The position numbers and the translations under genes are program-made. From contig JACZYI010000028.1 in NCBI GenBank assembly GCA_022571175.1, positions 1 to 14,189 on the forward strand: a DNA stretch of 14,189 nucleotides. The letters are read 5' to 3'. This stretch comes from Pseudomonadota bacterium (GTDB lineage: Bacteria; Pseudomonadota; Alphaproteobacteria; Sphingomonadales; SMXR01). This document shows, piece after piece, positions 1 to 7,896 of the stretch. Each line of letters opens with the position of its first letter. Position 1 is the first letter of the stretch. The notes beneath the pieces are model-generated. The model did no database searches. It was not told the DNA's origin and saw only the letters and a program-made list of their open reading frames with translations.

Positions 1-2019
1 GAACATGAGGGGATCATCGAGTTGGCAGGGGATGCACCGGTGGGCACAGCTTTCACGGAATTTGCAGGGCTGAATGACCCTATAATCCATGTTGCCATCA
101 CCCCCAACCGGCAGGACTGTCTTGGCGTTTCAGGCATAGCACGTGATCTGGCCGCCGCGGGTATGGGTAAAGTGAAAGATCGAAAACCCAAACCCGTCGA
201 AGGCAAATTCAAATGCCCCATTGAAGTGACTCTGGAACTGGACAAGGACCATGGGGATGCCTGCCTGGCCTTTGCTGGACGACTGATAAAGGATATAAAG
301 AATGGCCCTAGTCCCCGCTGGCTTCAGGACAAATTGCGCGCCATCGGCCTCAGGCCTATCTCAGCCCTGGTTGATATTACAAATTTTATTACCTTTGATC
401 GGGGTCGACCACTGCATGTTTATGACGTCGCCAAGCTGACGGGGGCTGTTCGTGTGAGACTGGCCAAGGAAGGTGAAAAATTTCAGGGTCTCGACGGCAA
501 GTCTTACACCTTAAGTGCTGAAGATTGTGTGATCGCAGATGACAGGGGCGTTCAGGATTTAGGCGGTGTTATGGGTGGCGAATTGAGCGGCTGTTCTGAT
601 AACACCACTGATGTTTTTGTGGAATGCGCGATCTTCGATCCCGTAAGAACGACCATGACCGGGCGCCGATTGGGTATCGAAAGTGATGCTCGATATCGTT
701 TTGAGAGAGGGGTTGATCCTGAATTTATTTTACCGGGCATTGAGCTGGCCACCGGACTTATTCTTGATCTCTGCGGGGGCCAAGCCAGCGAGGTAATTCT
801 GGCCGGAAAAATTCCAACTCCGGAAAAGAAAATTCTTTTCAGGCCTGAGCGCGTCAAGTCTCTCGGCGGCATTGATCTGGGCGCAAAAGAATGCCTGAAT
901 ATCCTGACCTCGCTTGGCTACAAATATCAGCCAGTTAAAAATAAATATGAAATCCTGGTTCCCAGTTGGCGCTCAGATGTAGTTGGAGAGGCTGATCTGG
1001 TTGAAGATATTCTTCGCATTTATGGCTACGATAAAATTCCTGCCGTGCGACTCTCTGACATCTCTGGCGTTGGAAAGAAAACTTTAACAACTCAACAGAT
1101 CAGGGCCAGAGCCGTCAAGCGGCGGCTTGCTGCAGAAGGATTATTCGAATGCATTTCCTGGTCATTTATACCCTCGTTTCAGGCCAGACTATTTTCTGGC
1201 GGGAATGACATTCTTAAAATCGAAAATCCTATCAGTTCGGACCTTGATGTTATGCGCCCCACTATTATCCCTAATCTGATAACTGCTGCTGACAATAACG
1301 CGGTCAGAGGGGCTACCAGCATCGCCTTGTTTGAAGTGGGGCCACAATATGAATCGACCGAACCGGATGGCCAGAAAATGGTAGCCGCGGGCATAAGAGC
1401 TGGCCAGAAAAACCGCCGCCACTGGAAACATGCCTCCCGGGAGATCGATCTTTACGATGCCAAATCGGACGCCCTTGCGGCCCTGGATGCAGCCTCTGCA
1501 CCGATAGAAAAACTTGTAACTATGGGGGATGCCCCGTCCTGGTATCATCCTGGTCGATCGGGAACGATCAGACTGAGCCCAAAAACCATCCTTGCCAACT
1601 TTGGTGAAATTCATCCCGGAATTTTGAAAAAAATGGGCGTGCAGGCTCCCATGACAGGGTTCGAAGTATTTCTCGATAACATTCCCAAATCGCGGAAATC
1701 GGGACACCCAACAAAACCACCACTTGAGGCTTCAAATTTACAGTCTGTAGCGAGGGATTTTGCTTTTTTGGTTGAGCGGTCGGTATCCGCAGATGCTATC
1801 CTGACGGCTGCCCGCACGGCGGACAAGACCTTTATTAAAGAAGTCAGGATATTTGATCTGTTTGAAGGCACCGGTCTCAAGCCAGGTCAAAAATCTATCG
1901 CAATTAGTGTGGTGATGGAACCCGCCGAAAAAACCATGACTGACAGCGAAATCGACTCGATTTCGGACCGAATCGTCACTGCGGTTTGCAAATCAACCGG
2001 GGCGACGCTCCGAAACTAA
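1..2019 (+). CDS. pheT: Phenylalanine--tRNA ligase beta subunit, 5'-truncated by the window edge
   Basis: This is the beta chain of the cytoplasmic alpha2beta2 enzyme that charges tRNA-Phe. The frame is open from base 1 (EHEGIIEL), so the true start lies upstream and the ATG at 22 is internal. About 670 of the usual ~800 residues are present; the tRNA-binding OB-fold region at the N-terminus is missing. Visible in order are the end of that region (EHEGIIEL, then DAPVG), the B3/B4 editing-type region with PLHVYD and GGVMGG, the segment RRLGIESDARYRFERG typical of PheT, the B5 region, the catalytic-like core with SWRSDVVGEADLVEDILRIYGYDKIP, and the C-terminal FDX-ACB domain (RDFAFLVERSV to the end). 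pheS is expected immediately upstream, outside the window. Identification is secure. Confidence 0.97.
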   Translation, partial: EHEGIIELAGDAPVGTAFTEFAGLNDPIIHVAITPNRQDCLGVSGIARDLAAAGMGKVKDRKPKPVEGKFKCPIEVTLELDKDHGDACLAFAGRLIKDIKNGPSPRWLQDKLRAIGLRPISALVDITNFITFDRGRPLHVYDVAKLTGAVRVRLAKEGEKFQGLDGKSYTLSAEDCVIADDRGVQDLGGVMGGELSGCSDNTTDVFVECAIFDPVRTTMTGRRLGIESDARYRFERGVDPEFILPGIELATGLILDLCGGQASEVILAGKIPTPEKKILFRPERVKSLGGIDLGAKECLNILTSLGYKYQPVKNKYEILVPSWRSDVVGEADLVEDILRIYGYDKIPAVRLSDISGVGKKTLTTQQIRARAVKRRLAAEGLFECISWSFIPSFQARLFSGGNDILKIENPISSDLDVMRPTIIPNLITAADNNAVRGATSIALFEVGPQYESTEPDGQKMVAAGIRAGQKNRRHWKHASREIDLYDAKSDALAALDAASAPIEKLVTMGDAPSWYHPGRSGTIRLSPKTILANFGEIHPGILKKMGVQAPMTGFEVFLDNIPKSRKSGHPTKPPLEASNLQSVARDFAFLVERSVSADAILTAARTADKTFIKEVRIFDLFEGTGLKPGQKSIAISVVMEPAEKTMTDSEIDSISDRIVTAVCKSTGATLRN

Positions 2020-2056
2020 CGTCATATTTACCATTTGCACCCCATCATTGGCATAG

Positions 2057-2080
2057 GAATCGTCAACATGTTGGCGATTC
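2057..2080. repeat. 24-bp near-perfect palindrome between pheT and the PilZ gene
   Basis: The left arm GAATCGTCAA and right arm TTGGCGATTC flank CATG. As RNA this is a 10-bp stem with one G-U pair and a 4-base loop; as DNA it matches its own reverse complement at 22 of 24 positions. No T-run follows, so it is not a classical intrinsic terminator. Both ends carry a GANTC site (GAATC, GATTC), the target of the CcrM methylase in many alphaproteobacteria. It lies 38 bases after the pheT stop and 36 bases before the preferred PilZ-gene start, so it could be an operator, an attenuator or an mRNA-stability hairpin; the sequence does not decide. Confidence 0.6.
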
Positions 2081-2115
2081 GCGGCTCTCTCTATGCGTCA
2101 CATAGGTGCCAAGTA

Positions 2116-2421
2116 ATGGTTGAGAATTTGAAAAAGCGTTCAAACAGAATTTCGGTTTTGCGACCCGGGTTAATAGAGGTCAACGAGCAACGGTATGAAG
2201 TTGTTATAAAAAATATCTCTTTTGGCGGGGTATATCTTATTTCGGATTTGAGGCCAGAAACAGGAGATGAAGTGATTCTGGTAGATGGAAAAATAGGCAC
2301 ACTTGACGGCAAGGTCATCAGACAGACAGACGATGGATTTGCTGTGTATTTGGGACAAAACAACAAAGCGGCCAGTTATGCATTGCGAAATGTTTCAGCC
2401 GAAATGTTGGATGTGATTTAG
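2116..2421 (+). CDS. Small PilZ-domain protein
   Basis: A protein of 101 residues made up almost entirely of one PilZ-like beta-barrel domain. PilZ domains usually bind cyclic di-GMP through an RxxxR motif followed by (D/N)xSxxG. The second motif is clear (NISFGG); the first is degenerate (KRSNR, with Lys for the first Arg), so nucleotide binding is uncertain. The frame can be extended to a TTG at 2035 or an ATG at 2068, but ATG 2116 is preferred because AGGTG (2103-2107) sits 8 bases upstream and the longer versions would run through the palindrome at 2057-2080. It lies about 100 bases after pheT and 16 bases before the methyltransferase gene, so it may be co-transcribed with the latter. No membrane segment is visible. 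A c-di-GMP role is an inference from the family. Confidence 0.72.
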   Translation: MVENLKKRSNRISVLRPGLIEVNEQRYEVVIKNISFGGVYLISDLRPETGDEVILVDGKIGTLDGKVIRQTDDGFAVYLGQNNKAASYALRNVSAEMLDVI

Positions 2422-2437
2422 CTTCAAGGGAAAGTAG

Positions 2438-3427
2438 ATGCATAGCGGGGATGCAAAAATAATTGAAAAAGTTCCGTTCAAACTAAAACTGCGCGCATGG
2501 TGGGAAGGGTTTGACCAGGAGGAGTATGTTGCTTTGTATTCTGAACAAAATGAAGCACAGCAGGCAGAAGACAATGACGAGTCCAAAATTGACATCAAAC
2601 TTACCTCGGATGACCAACTTTTCGACACTTGGGACGAGGACCGAATCGAAATTGCCAAAAGGATATGGGGTAAGGGCTATTGCAGTCCTGGAAGTTCAGA
2701 GTATGTGGTTTCGATTTCAAAATTACTCAGCCTCACACCCAAAATGACTATGGTGCAATTGGGTGCTGGGTTAGGAGGTCCGGCTCGTACATTGGCCGAA
2801 AAATTTGGTGTTTGGATAACCGGTTATGAATGCTCACCCGCATTGGTCAAGGCGGGAAATGAACTTTCCAAACTGGCGGGGCTGACCGGCAAGGCAGAGC
2901 TCCATCACTATGAACCTGAAACCATCAAAAATTTTGATCGAAAATTTGACCGGGCTTTTGCCAAGGAGGCTCTGTTTGCAGTTCATGACAAAAAACGCCT
3001 TCTTGATCTCTCCTACGAATGGATGAAACCAGAGGGCCTTTTCTTGATGACTGATTATGTTTTGGGCTCGGAGAGTGTCGTCGGAGAGGCGGTTTATCGC
3101 GAGTGGAAAGAAGCTGAACCTTCAACACCCTGTCCCGTGACACAGGAAGAACTTGTCGATTTGATGCAATCCGCTGGATTCAGCGTCCGTGTTAATGAAG
3201 ATATCTCAGATAATCAGTGCAAATTGATAACCCAGGCATGGGCCGGGGCCGATGCCATCGTAACCGGATTGATGAAACAAACCTCAAGCGATTTGGTAGA
3301 CAAGCTCGTGAAGGAAGCCGAAATCTGGGCTCTGAGGAGCAAATTATTGAAATCTGGCAGCTTAAAACTGGTCCGTATTCTTGGGTACAAAAACGAAGAA
3401 AAAAGTCGGATGATGTCGGACTGGTAA
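2438..3427 (+). CDS. Class I SAM-dependent methyltransferase, substrate unknown
   Basis: A 329-residue protein. An N-terminal section of about 95 residues, polar and acidic around residues 35-70, precedes a Rossmann-type methyltransferase fold. Motif I is QLGAGLGGPAR (about residues 107-117), the GLGGPAR form also seen in phosphoethanolamine, sterol and other small-molecule methyltransferases. The acidic residue expected to contact SAM ribose is Glu131 (GYECSP). FDRAFAKEALF (~170-180) and KPEGLFLMTDYV (~207-218) fit the later strands. The C-terminal ~80 residues are helical with no recognised domain. No signal peptide or membrane segment is seen, so it should be cytoplasmic. The start is supported by AAGGG 7 bases upstream. 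The fold is certain; the substrate cannot be assigned. Confidence 0.8.
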   Translation: MHSGDAKIIEKVPFKLKLRAWWEGFDQEEYVALYSEQNEAQQAEDNDESKIDIKLTSDDQLFDTWDEDRIEIAKRIWGKGYCSPGSSEYVVSISKLLSLTPKMTMVQLGAGLGGPARTLAEKFGVWITGYECSPALVKAGNELSKLAGLTGKAELHHYEPETIKNFDRKFDRAFAKEALFAVHDKKRLLDLSYEWMKPEGLFLMTDYVLGSESVVGEAVYREWKEAEPSTPCPVTQEELVDLMQSAGFSVRVNEDISDNQCKLITQAWAGADAIVTGLMKQTSSDLVDKLVKEAEIWALRSKLLKSGSLKLVRILGYKNEEKSRMMSDW

Positions 3428-3492
3428 TTTCTTTTAAGCATCCATCGCCCAATCCTCTTGGCCGAACCGGGTGAGGGTGATACATACCCGCC

Positions 3493-5295
3493 ATGGCGGC
3501 CCTTAAACATATTCGAAATTTTGCAATCATCGCTCATATTGACCACGGCAAGTCCACTCTGGCCGACAGGTTGATTCAACTTTGCGGTGGCCTCCCTGAG
3601 CGGGAAATGCGCGATCAGGTGCTTGATACCATGGAACTGGAGCGCGAACGAGGCATCACCATCAAGGCTCAGACAGTCCGACTGAATTATAAAGCTCCCG
3701 ATGGCGAAACTTATATTCTCAATTTAATGGATACCCCTGGCCATGTGGATTTTGGTTATGAGGTGTCACGATCTTTGGCTGCCTGCGAAGGATCAATTCT
3801 TGTTGTTGACGCCAGCCAGGGTGTGGAAGCCCAGACTTTGGCAAATGTTTATCAGGCTTTTGACAATGACCACGAAATCATACCTGTTTTAAATAAGATT
3901 GATTTGCCCGCCGCAGATCCTGAACGAGTGCGAAAACAATTAGAGGATGTGATTGGTATCGATGGTTCTAACGCGGTAGAAATCTCTGCCAAAACCGGGC
4001 AGTCGGTAAATAAAGTTCTGGAAGCCATCATTCAGTTCATACCCCCTCCCAAGGGCGATCATAAGGGTCCACTTAGAGCATTGCTCGTCGATAGTTGGTA
4101 TGACCCCTATCTGGGCGTAGTCGTTCTGGTAAGAATGATTGATGGAGAAATTCGAAAAGGCATGCATATCAATATGATGGCTGCCAAATCCAGTTATCTG
4201 GTAGAACGCGTGGGCGTTTTCACTCCTAAAATCAAGATTGTTGATTGTCTCGGCCCTGGTGAAATTGGCTTTTTTACCGCTGCCATAAAAGAAGTCGCTG
4301 ACACACAGGTAGGAGACACAATTACAGACAAGAAAAACCCAACCTCATCTAGACTGCCCGGGTTCAAACCTATGCAATCCGTAGTCTTTTGCGGCTTTTT
4401 CCCCGCCGATTCGGCTGAATTCGAGCGATTACGGGACAGCCTCAAGAAATTGCGATTGAATGATGCAAGCTTTACTTATGAACCTGAGACCTCCGCTGCG
4501 TTAGGTTTTGGTTTTCGTTGCGGCTTTCTTGGCTTGCTCCATCTCGAAATTATTCAAGAGCGTCTGTACCGCGAATTTGATCTGGATATTATTACCACTG
4601 CACCCAGTGTGGTCTATCGTATTCATCATAATAATGGCGAGATTATTGAACTTCATAATCCTGCTGATTTGCCAGATCCGGTCCATATTGATCATATTGA
4701 GGAACCATGGATTGAGGCCACCATACTGGTGCCCGATGACTATTTAGGCGCAGTGCTCAAACTCTGCCAAGACAAGCGCGGAGAACAAAAGGAACTCACA
4801 TATGTGGGCTCCAGAGCAATGCTGGTTTATAAATTGCCTCTCAATGAAGTGGTTTACGATTTTTATGATCGCTTAAAATCCATCTCCAGGGGATATGCCA
4901 GTTTCGATTATCAATTTGATGATTATCGGGTGGGAGACCTCGTCAAAGTATCAATCATGGTCAATAGCGTACCTGTGGACGCACTTTCAATGATGATCCA
5001 CAGAAACCAATCAGTAGCCCGAGGGCGTATGCTTTGCGAGCGCCTGAAGGCTCTGATTCCAAGGGCTCTTTTCAAGATCCCGGTGCAGGCGGCGATTGGC
5101 GGAAAAATTATTGCCCGTGAAACAATTTCAGCTATGAGGAAGGATGTGACGGCCAAATGCTATGGCGGAGATGTATCCAGAAAACGTAAGCTTTTGGATA
5201 AACAGAAAAAGGGCAAAAAACGTATGCGCAGCTTCGGCAAGGTAAATATACCTCATGACGCCTTTATCCAAGCGCTGAAGATGGACGACAATTAG
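3493..5295 (+). CDS. lepA: Translation elongation factor 4 (LepA GTPase)
   Basis: A ribosome-associated GTPase proposed to remodel or back-translocate stalled ribosomes, or to assist 30S assembly. At 600 residues it is the family's normal length. G motifs: G1 AHIDHGKS (14-21), G2 GITIKAQ with Thr56, G3 DTPGH (80-84), G4 NKID (134-137), G5 SAK (165-167). The elongation-factor domains follow (GFRCGFLGLLHLEI, then the YVGSRAMLVYKLPLNEV region), and the LepA-specific C-terminal domain ends in a basic segment (KRKLLDKQKKGKKRMR). The start MAALKHIRNF is the usual LepA start; the purine stretch GAGGGTGA ends 12 bases upstream, further than ideal. It stands alone between the methyltransferase and tRNA-Ser. 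Confidence 0.98.
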   Translation: MAALKHIRNFAIIAHIDHGKSTLADRLIQLCGGLPEREMRDQVLDTMELERERGITIKAQTVRLNYKAPDGETYILNLMDTPGHVDFGYEVSRSLAACEGSILVVDASQGVEAQTLANVYQAFDNDHEIIPVLNKIDLPAADPERVRKQLEDVIGIDGSNAVEISAKTGQSVNKVLEAIIQFIPPPKGDHKGPLRALLVDSWYDPYLGVVVLVRMIDGEIRKGMHINMMAAKSSYLVERVGVFTPKIKIVDCLGPGEIGFFTAAIKEVADTQVGDTITDKKNPTSSRLPGFKPMQSVVFCGFFPADSAEFERLRDSLKKLRLNDASFTYEPETSAALGFGFRCGFLGLLHLEIIQERLYREFDLDIITTAPSVVYRIHHNNGEIIELHNPADLPDPVHIDHIEEPWIEATILVPDDYLGAVLKLCQDKRGEQKELTYVGSRAMLVYKLPLNEVVYDFYDRLKSISRGYASFDYQFDDYRVGDLVKVSIMVNSVPVDALSMMIHRNQSVARGRMLCERLKALIPRALFKIPVQAAIGGKIIARETISAMRKDVTAKCYGGDVSRKRKLLDKQKKGKKRMRSFGKVNIPHDAFIQALKMDDN

Positions 5296-5355
5296 CGCCC
5301 TGAAGCTACTTGTGTCTTGTGGGTTCAAGGCTATAGTGCCCGTCGCCTTTGCAAT

Positions 5356-5361
5356 TATACT
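5356..5361 (+). promoter_or_regulatory. Possible -10 element for tRNA-Ser
   Basis: TATACT lies 20 bases before the mature tRNA 5' end, which would place the transcription start about 14 bases upstream of the tRNA. No convincing -35 hexamer is seen at normal spacing, so this is only a suggestion. Confidence 0.3.
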
Positions 5362-5381
5362 AATGGGGTGGGTCTAGAAAT

Positions 5382-5471
5382 GGAGCGGTGGCCGAGTGGC
5401 TGAAGGCGCACGCTTGGAAAGCGTGTAAGGGTGCAAGCCCTTCGAGGGTTCGAATCCCTCTCGCTCCGCCA
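5382..5471 (+). tRNA. tRNA-Ser, anticodon GGA
   Basis: A complete 90-base class II tRNA. The acceptor stem is GGAGCGG paired with TCGCTCC (last pair G-U), followed by discriminator G and an encoded CCA. The anticodon stem CACGC/GCGTG encloses TTGGAAA, giving anticodon GGA at 5416-5418, which reads UCC and UCU. The long variable arm (TAAGGGTGCAAGCCCTTC region) is the serine-type class II hallmark, and the T arm is GAGGG TTCGAAT CCCTC. It sits between lepA and the aminopeptidase gene, with no sign of an integrated element using it as an attachment site. Confidence 0.98.
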
Positions 5472-5503
5472 GACCTATCAAATCTTTAACACCATCTGCA
5501 GCG

Positions 5504-5523
5504 TGCCTTGTTTGTGCAAGGCA
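5504..5523 (+). other. Small hairpin downstream of tRNA-Ser
   Basis: TGCCTTG and CAAGGCA form a perfect 7-bp stem around a 6-base loop (TTTGTG), starting 33 bases after the tRNA 3' end. It could end or process the tRNA transcript, but no T-run follows (next bases ATAAGATT), so an intrinsic terminator is not well supported. Confidence 0.3.
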
Positions 5524-5570
5524 ATAAGATTATGGCATTATGCGAATAATCCCGTTTAGGAGCAAAAACC

Positions 5571-6992
5571 TTGCCCAGTTTTAATTTTGATCAGAGTTTC
5601 ACCAAAAGAGACAAGAAAAACGCAATTCCCATCCGGCTGGTAACGCGTCAAGAGCTGGATCGGTGGCTGGCAGGCGCAAATGACCGGCAAAAAAACTGGG
5701 TGCAAGCCAATAATTTTGAAGGCGCGTCCGGTACCTTCATTATATTTCCCGACAAAAACGGCCAGGCGGACAAGGTTTTGTTGGGTCTTGGAAAATCGCA
5801 TGATTGCCTCGACAGTCCCTGGACTTTTGCCAGTTTACCAAAATTTCTCCCCACTGGCAGTTTCAGGATTGAAAGCAAATTAAATGATCATCAGATGTTT
5901 CAGGCCGCGTTCGGATGGGGAGCCGCCCAATATGAATATTCGTCTTACAAAAATTCAGCGGGCGAACCAAAGCAAAAAATATTAATACTGGAGGAATCTG
6001 TCCCAACCAAAAAACTCGAGGCCTTGTTAACCGGTATCACTCTGACCCGAGACCTTATCAATACCCCGCCCAATCACATGGGGCCAACGGCTCTTGCAAA
6101 AGCAGCGAGCAATCTGGCCAGACAATTTGATGCGAAAATTCAAATCACTTCAGGCGATGATTTGCTTAAAGCTAATCTCCCGCTCATCCACGCGGTTGGA
6201 CGCGCAGCGGAAGATCCTCCTCGTTTGATAGATTTGCAGTGGGGCCAAAAGCATGCTCCAAAAATTACCCTGGTGGGCAAAGGTGTCTGTTTTGATACCG
6301 GCGGACTTGACCTGAAATCGGCTGCGGGAATGCGGCTGATGAAAAAGGATATGGGCGGGGCCGCAACCGTATTGGGCCTAGCATATGCGATTATGTGGAT
6401 GGATTTGCCGATTCGGCTGCGTGTTCTTATCCCGGCAGTTGAAAATAGTGTTGCGGGCAATGCCTATCGACCCGGTGATATTTTGACTGCACGAAACGGC
6501 AAAACCATCGAAATTGGAAATACCGATGCGGAAGGGCGCCTGGTGCTTGGGGATGCTCTTGTCCTCGCCGATGAAGAAAAACCCGATTATCTGATCGATT
6601 TTGCTACCCTGACCGGAGCCGCCCGCATAGCACTGGGCCCTGACCTTCCTGCTTTTTACACTAATAACGATGCCTTTGCGGAGGATCTTGCCAAGTTCGC
6701 CAAAGACCACTCAGACCCTCTTTGGCGCATGCCGCTCTGGTCTGGCTATGATGATGACCTAAATAGTAAAGTGGCGGATTTGAATAATATTTCCAGTTCC
6801 GCCTTCGCCGGGTCAATTACGGCGGCACTGTTTTTGCAAAATTTTGTGTCACAGGCCAAGACCTGGGCCCATTTTGATATTTTTGGCTGGAATCAAAAAG
6901 ACCGGTCCGGTCGGCCTGAGGGCGGAGAGGCTATGGCCTTGCGGGCGATCTATGCCTGGCTGGAAGACCATTTTCAGAGGCAAGCCAACTGA
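5571..6992 (+). CDS. M17-family leucyl aminopeptidase
   Basis: A cytosolic two-metal aminopeptidase that removes N-terminal residues from peptides. At 473 residues it is close to the family's ~480-500. The N-terminal macro-like domain (about 1-150) is divergent, as is usual. The catalytic domain is intact: VGKGVCFDTGG gives metal ligands Lys237 and Asp242, Lys249 is the catalytic lysine (LDLKS), Asp260 is in MKKDMGGAA, and the signature NTDAEGRL (318-324) gives Asp319, Glu321 and the bicarbonate-site Arg323. The start codon is TTG at 5571, supported by AGGAG at 5558-5562 with 8-base spacing and no better in-frame ATG. An NlpC/P60 peptidase gene follows 7 bases downstream, suggesting joint processing of peptides, perhaps from cell-wall turnover. 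It belongs to the PepA/PepB group; I do not assign a specific symbol. Confidence 0.95.
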   Translation: MPSFNFDQSFTKRDKKNAIPIRLVTRQELDRWLAGANDRQKNWVQANNFEGASGTFIIFPDKNGQADKVLLGLGKSHDCLDSPWTFASLPKFLPTGSFRIESKLNDHQMFQAAFGWGAAQYEYSSYKNSAGEPKQKILILEESVPTKKLEALLTGITLTRDLINTPPNHMGPTALAKAASNLARQFDAKIQITSGDDLLKANLPLIHAVGRAAEDPPRLIDLQWGQKHAPKITLVGKGVCFDTGGLDLKSAAGMRLMKKDMGGAATVLGLAYAIMWMDLPIRLRVLIPAVENSVAGNAYRPGDILTARNGKTIEIGNTDAEGRLVLGDALVLADEEKPDYLIDFATLTGAARIALGPDLPAFYTNNDAFAEDLAKFAKDHSDPLWRMPLWSGYDDDLNSKVADLNNISSSAFAGSITAALFLQNFVSQAKTWAHFDIFGWNQKDRSGRPEGGEAMALRAIYAWLEDHFQRQAN

Positions 6993-6999
6993 TTTCAAA

Positions 7000-7878
7000 A
7001 TGACTGAGATTACAAACAATACTGACCCGAGATTGTTGCCCGCTCGCAGCGATATTGCATCAGTCTCACTCAAGGGCAAAGTCCGGGCAGACCGATTTGT
7101 GGAACCGCTTCGCTGCACTGTAACCACATCGCTTGCGCCCCTGCATTCATCGCCAGACCCTTCCAGTCAACTTTCAAGTCAGCTTCTTTATGGAGATGAA
7201 TTTGACGAGTTTGAGAAAAAAAATGGGTGGTCCTGGGGACAGGGGTTACGGGATGGTTATGTTGGGTATGTACCGACGGAATCGCTCACTTCGACCACTT
7301 CGACGCCCAACTTCCTGGTCTCGGTTCCTGCTACGCATATCTATGAAGCTCCTGATTTAAAATCACCGATTCGCTCCTGGCTTCCAATGGGTGCTTCTCT
7401 GTCCATTGAGGAAAAGTCTGAAAGGGTTGGATATGTGGAACTGGAAAACCAGGGCTGGGTATTTTTTGAGCATTTGCACCCGCTCAGCTATAAAAGTGAC
7501 ATGATCCATACAGCAACAACATTTCTGGGCAGTCCCTATTTGTGGGGCGGATGCAGCTCAAGAGGGCTTGATTGCAGCGCACTGATACAAATTATCGCCA
7601 GGATGGCGGGTCAGAACATTCCCCGGGATACGGACCTGCAAGAACAATCGGTGGGTGTAGAATTGACGGGCAGCAGTGGCACTGCTCCAGTAGGACTCCA
7701 GCGGGGTGATTTGGTCTTTTTCCCGGGTCATGTGGGCATTATGGAAACTGACGTCAAAATCATTCATGCCAATGCCTATCATATGAAAACCGTCGTTGAG
7801 CCACTTGAGGCGGTCATCAAACGCTTGGCGCAACAACATGAAGAACCAATCACCTCGGTTCGACGGCCAAAATTCTAA
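7000..7878 (+). CDS. SH3-NlpC/P60 (C40) cell-wall peptidase
   Basis: A 292-residue protein of the same design as gamma-D-glutamyl-L-diamino acid peptidases such as YkfC: two bacterial SH3-like domains (about 30-95 and 103-160) followed by an NlpC/P60 cysteine peptidase domain (about 165-290). The catalytic triad is Cys192 in GLDCSALIQ, His244 in FPGHVGIM and probably His256 in IIHANAY. PYLWGG and NIPRDTDLQ are family hallmarks. No signal peptide or membrane segment is visible, which fits a cytoplasmic enzyme acting on imported muropeptides. The frame is open back to an ATG at 6844 inside the aminopeptidase gene, but ATG 7000, 7 bases after that stop, is preferred; the nearest purine-rich tract (AGAGG, 6976-6980) is distant, suggesting translational coupling. 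Substrate specificity is inferred from architecture. Confidence 0.9.
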   Translation: MTEITNNTDPRLLPARSDIASVSLKGKVRADRFVEPLRCTVTTSLAPLHSSPDPSSQLSSQLLYGDEFDEFEKKNGWSWGQGLRDGYVGYVPTESLTSTTSTPNFLVSVPATHIYEAPDLKSPIRSWLPMGASLSIEEKSERVGYVELENQGWVFFEHLHPLSYKSDMIHTATTFLGSPYLWGGCSSRGLDCSALIQIIARMAGQNIPRDTDLQEQSVGVELTGSSGTAPVGLQRGDLVFFPGHVGIMETDVKIIHANAYHMKTVVEPLEAVIKRLAQQHEEPITSVRRPKF

Positions 7879-7896
7879 ATAAATAATTCGAGCAGG

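Noticed and set aside
2035..2115. PilZ protein start at TTG 2035 or ATG 2068
   Set aside because: Neither has a ribosome site, and the extension would be translated through the palindrome at 2057-2080.
5314..5331. Hairpin GTCTTG/CAAGGC after lepA as a terminator
   Set aside because: Six base pairs with one G-U and no T-run; too weak to call.
5382..5471. tRNA-Ser as an integration site for a mobile element
   Set aside because: No duplicated tRNA 3' end, integrase or phage gene is visible in the following sequence; normal chromosomal genes continue.
6844..6999. N-terminal extension of the NlpC/P60 protein from ATG 6844
   Set aside because: It would overlap the end of the aminopeptidase gene by about 150 bases in another frame, and its translation is Pro/Arg-rich without domain character. 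ATG 7000 directly after the upstream stop is a better start.
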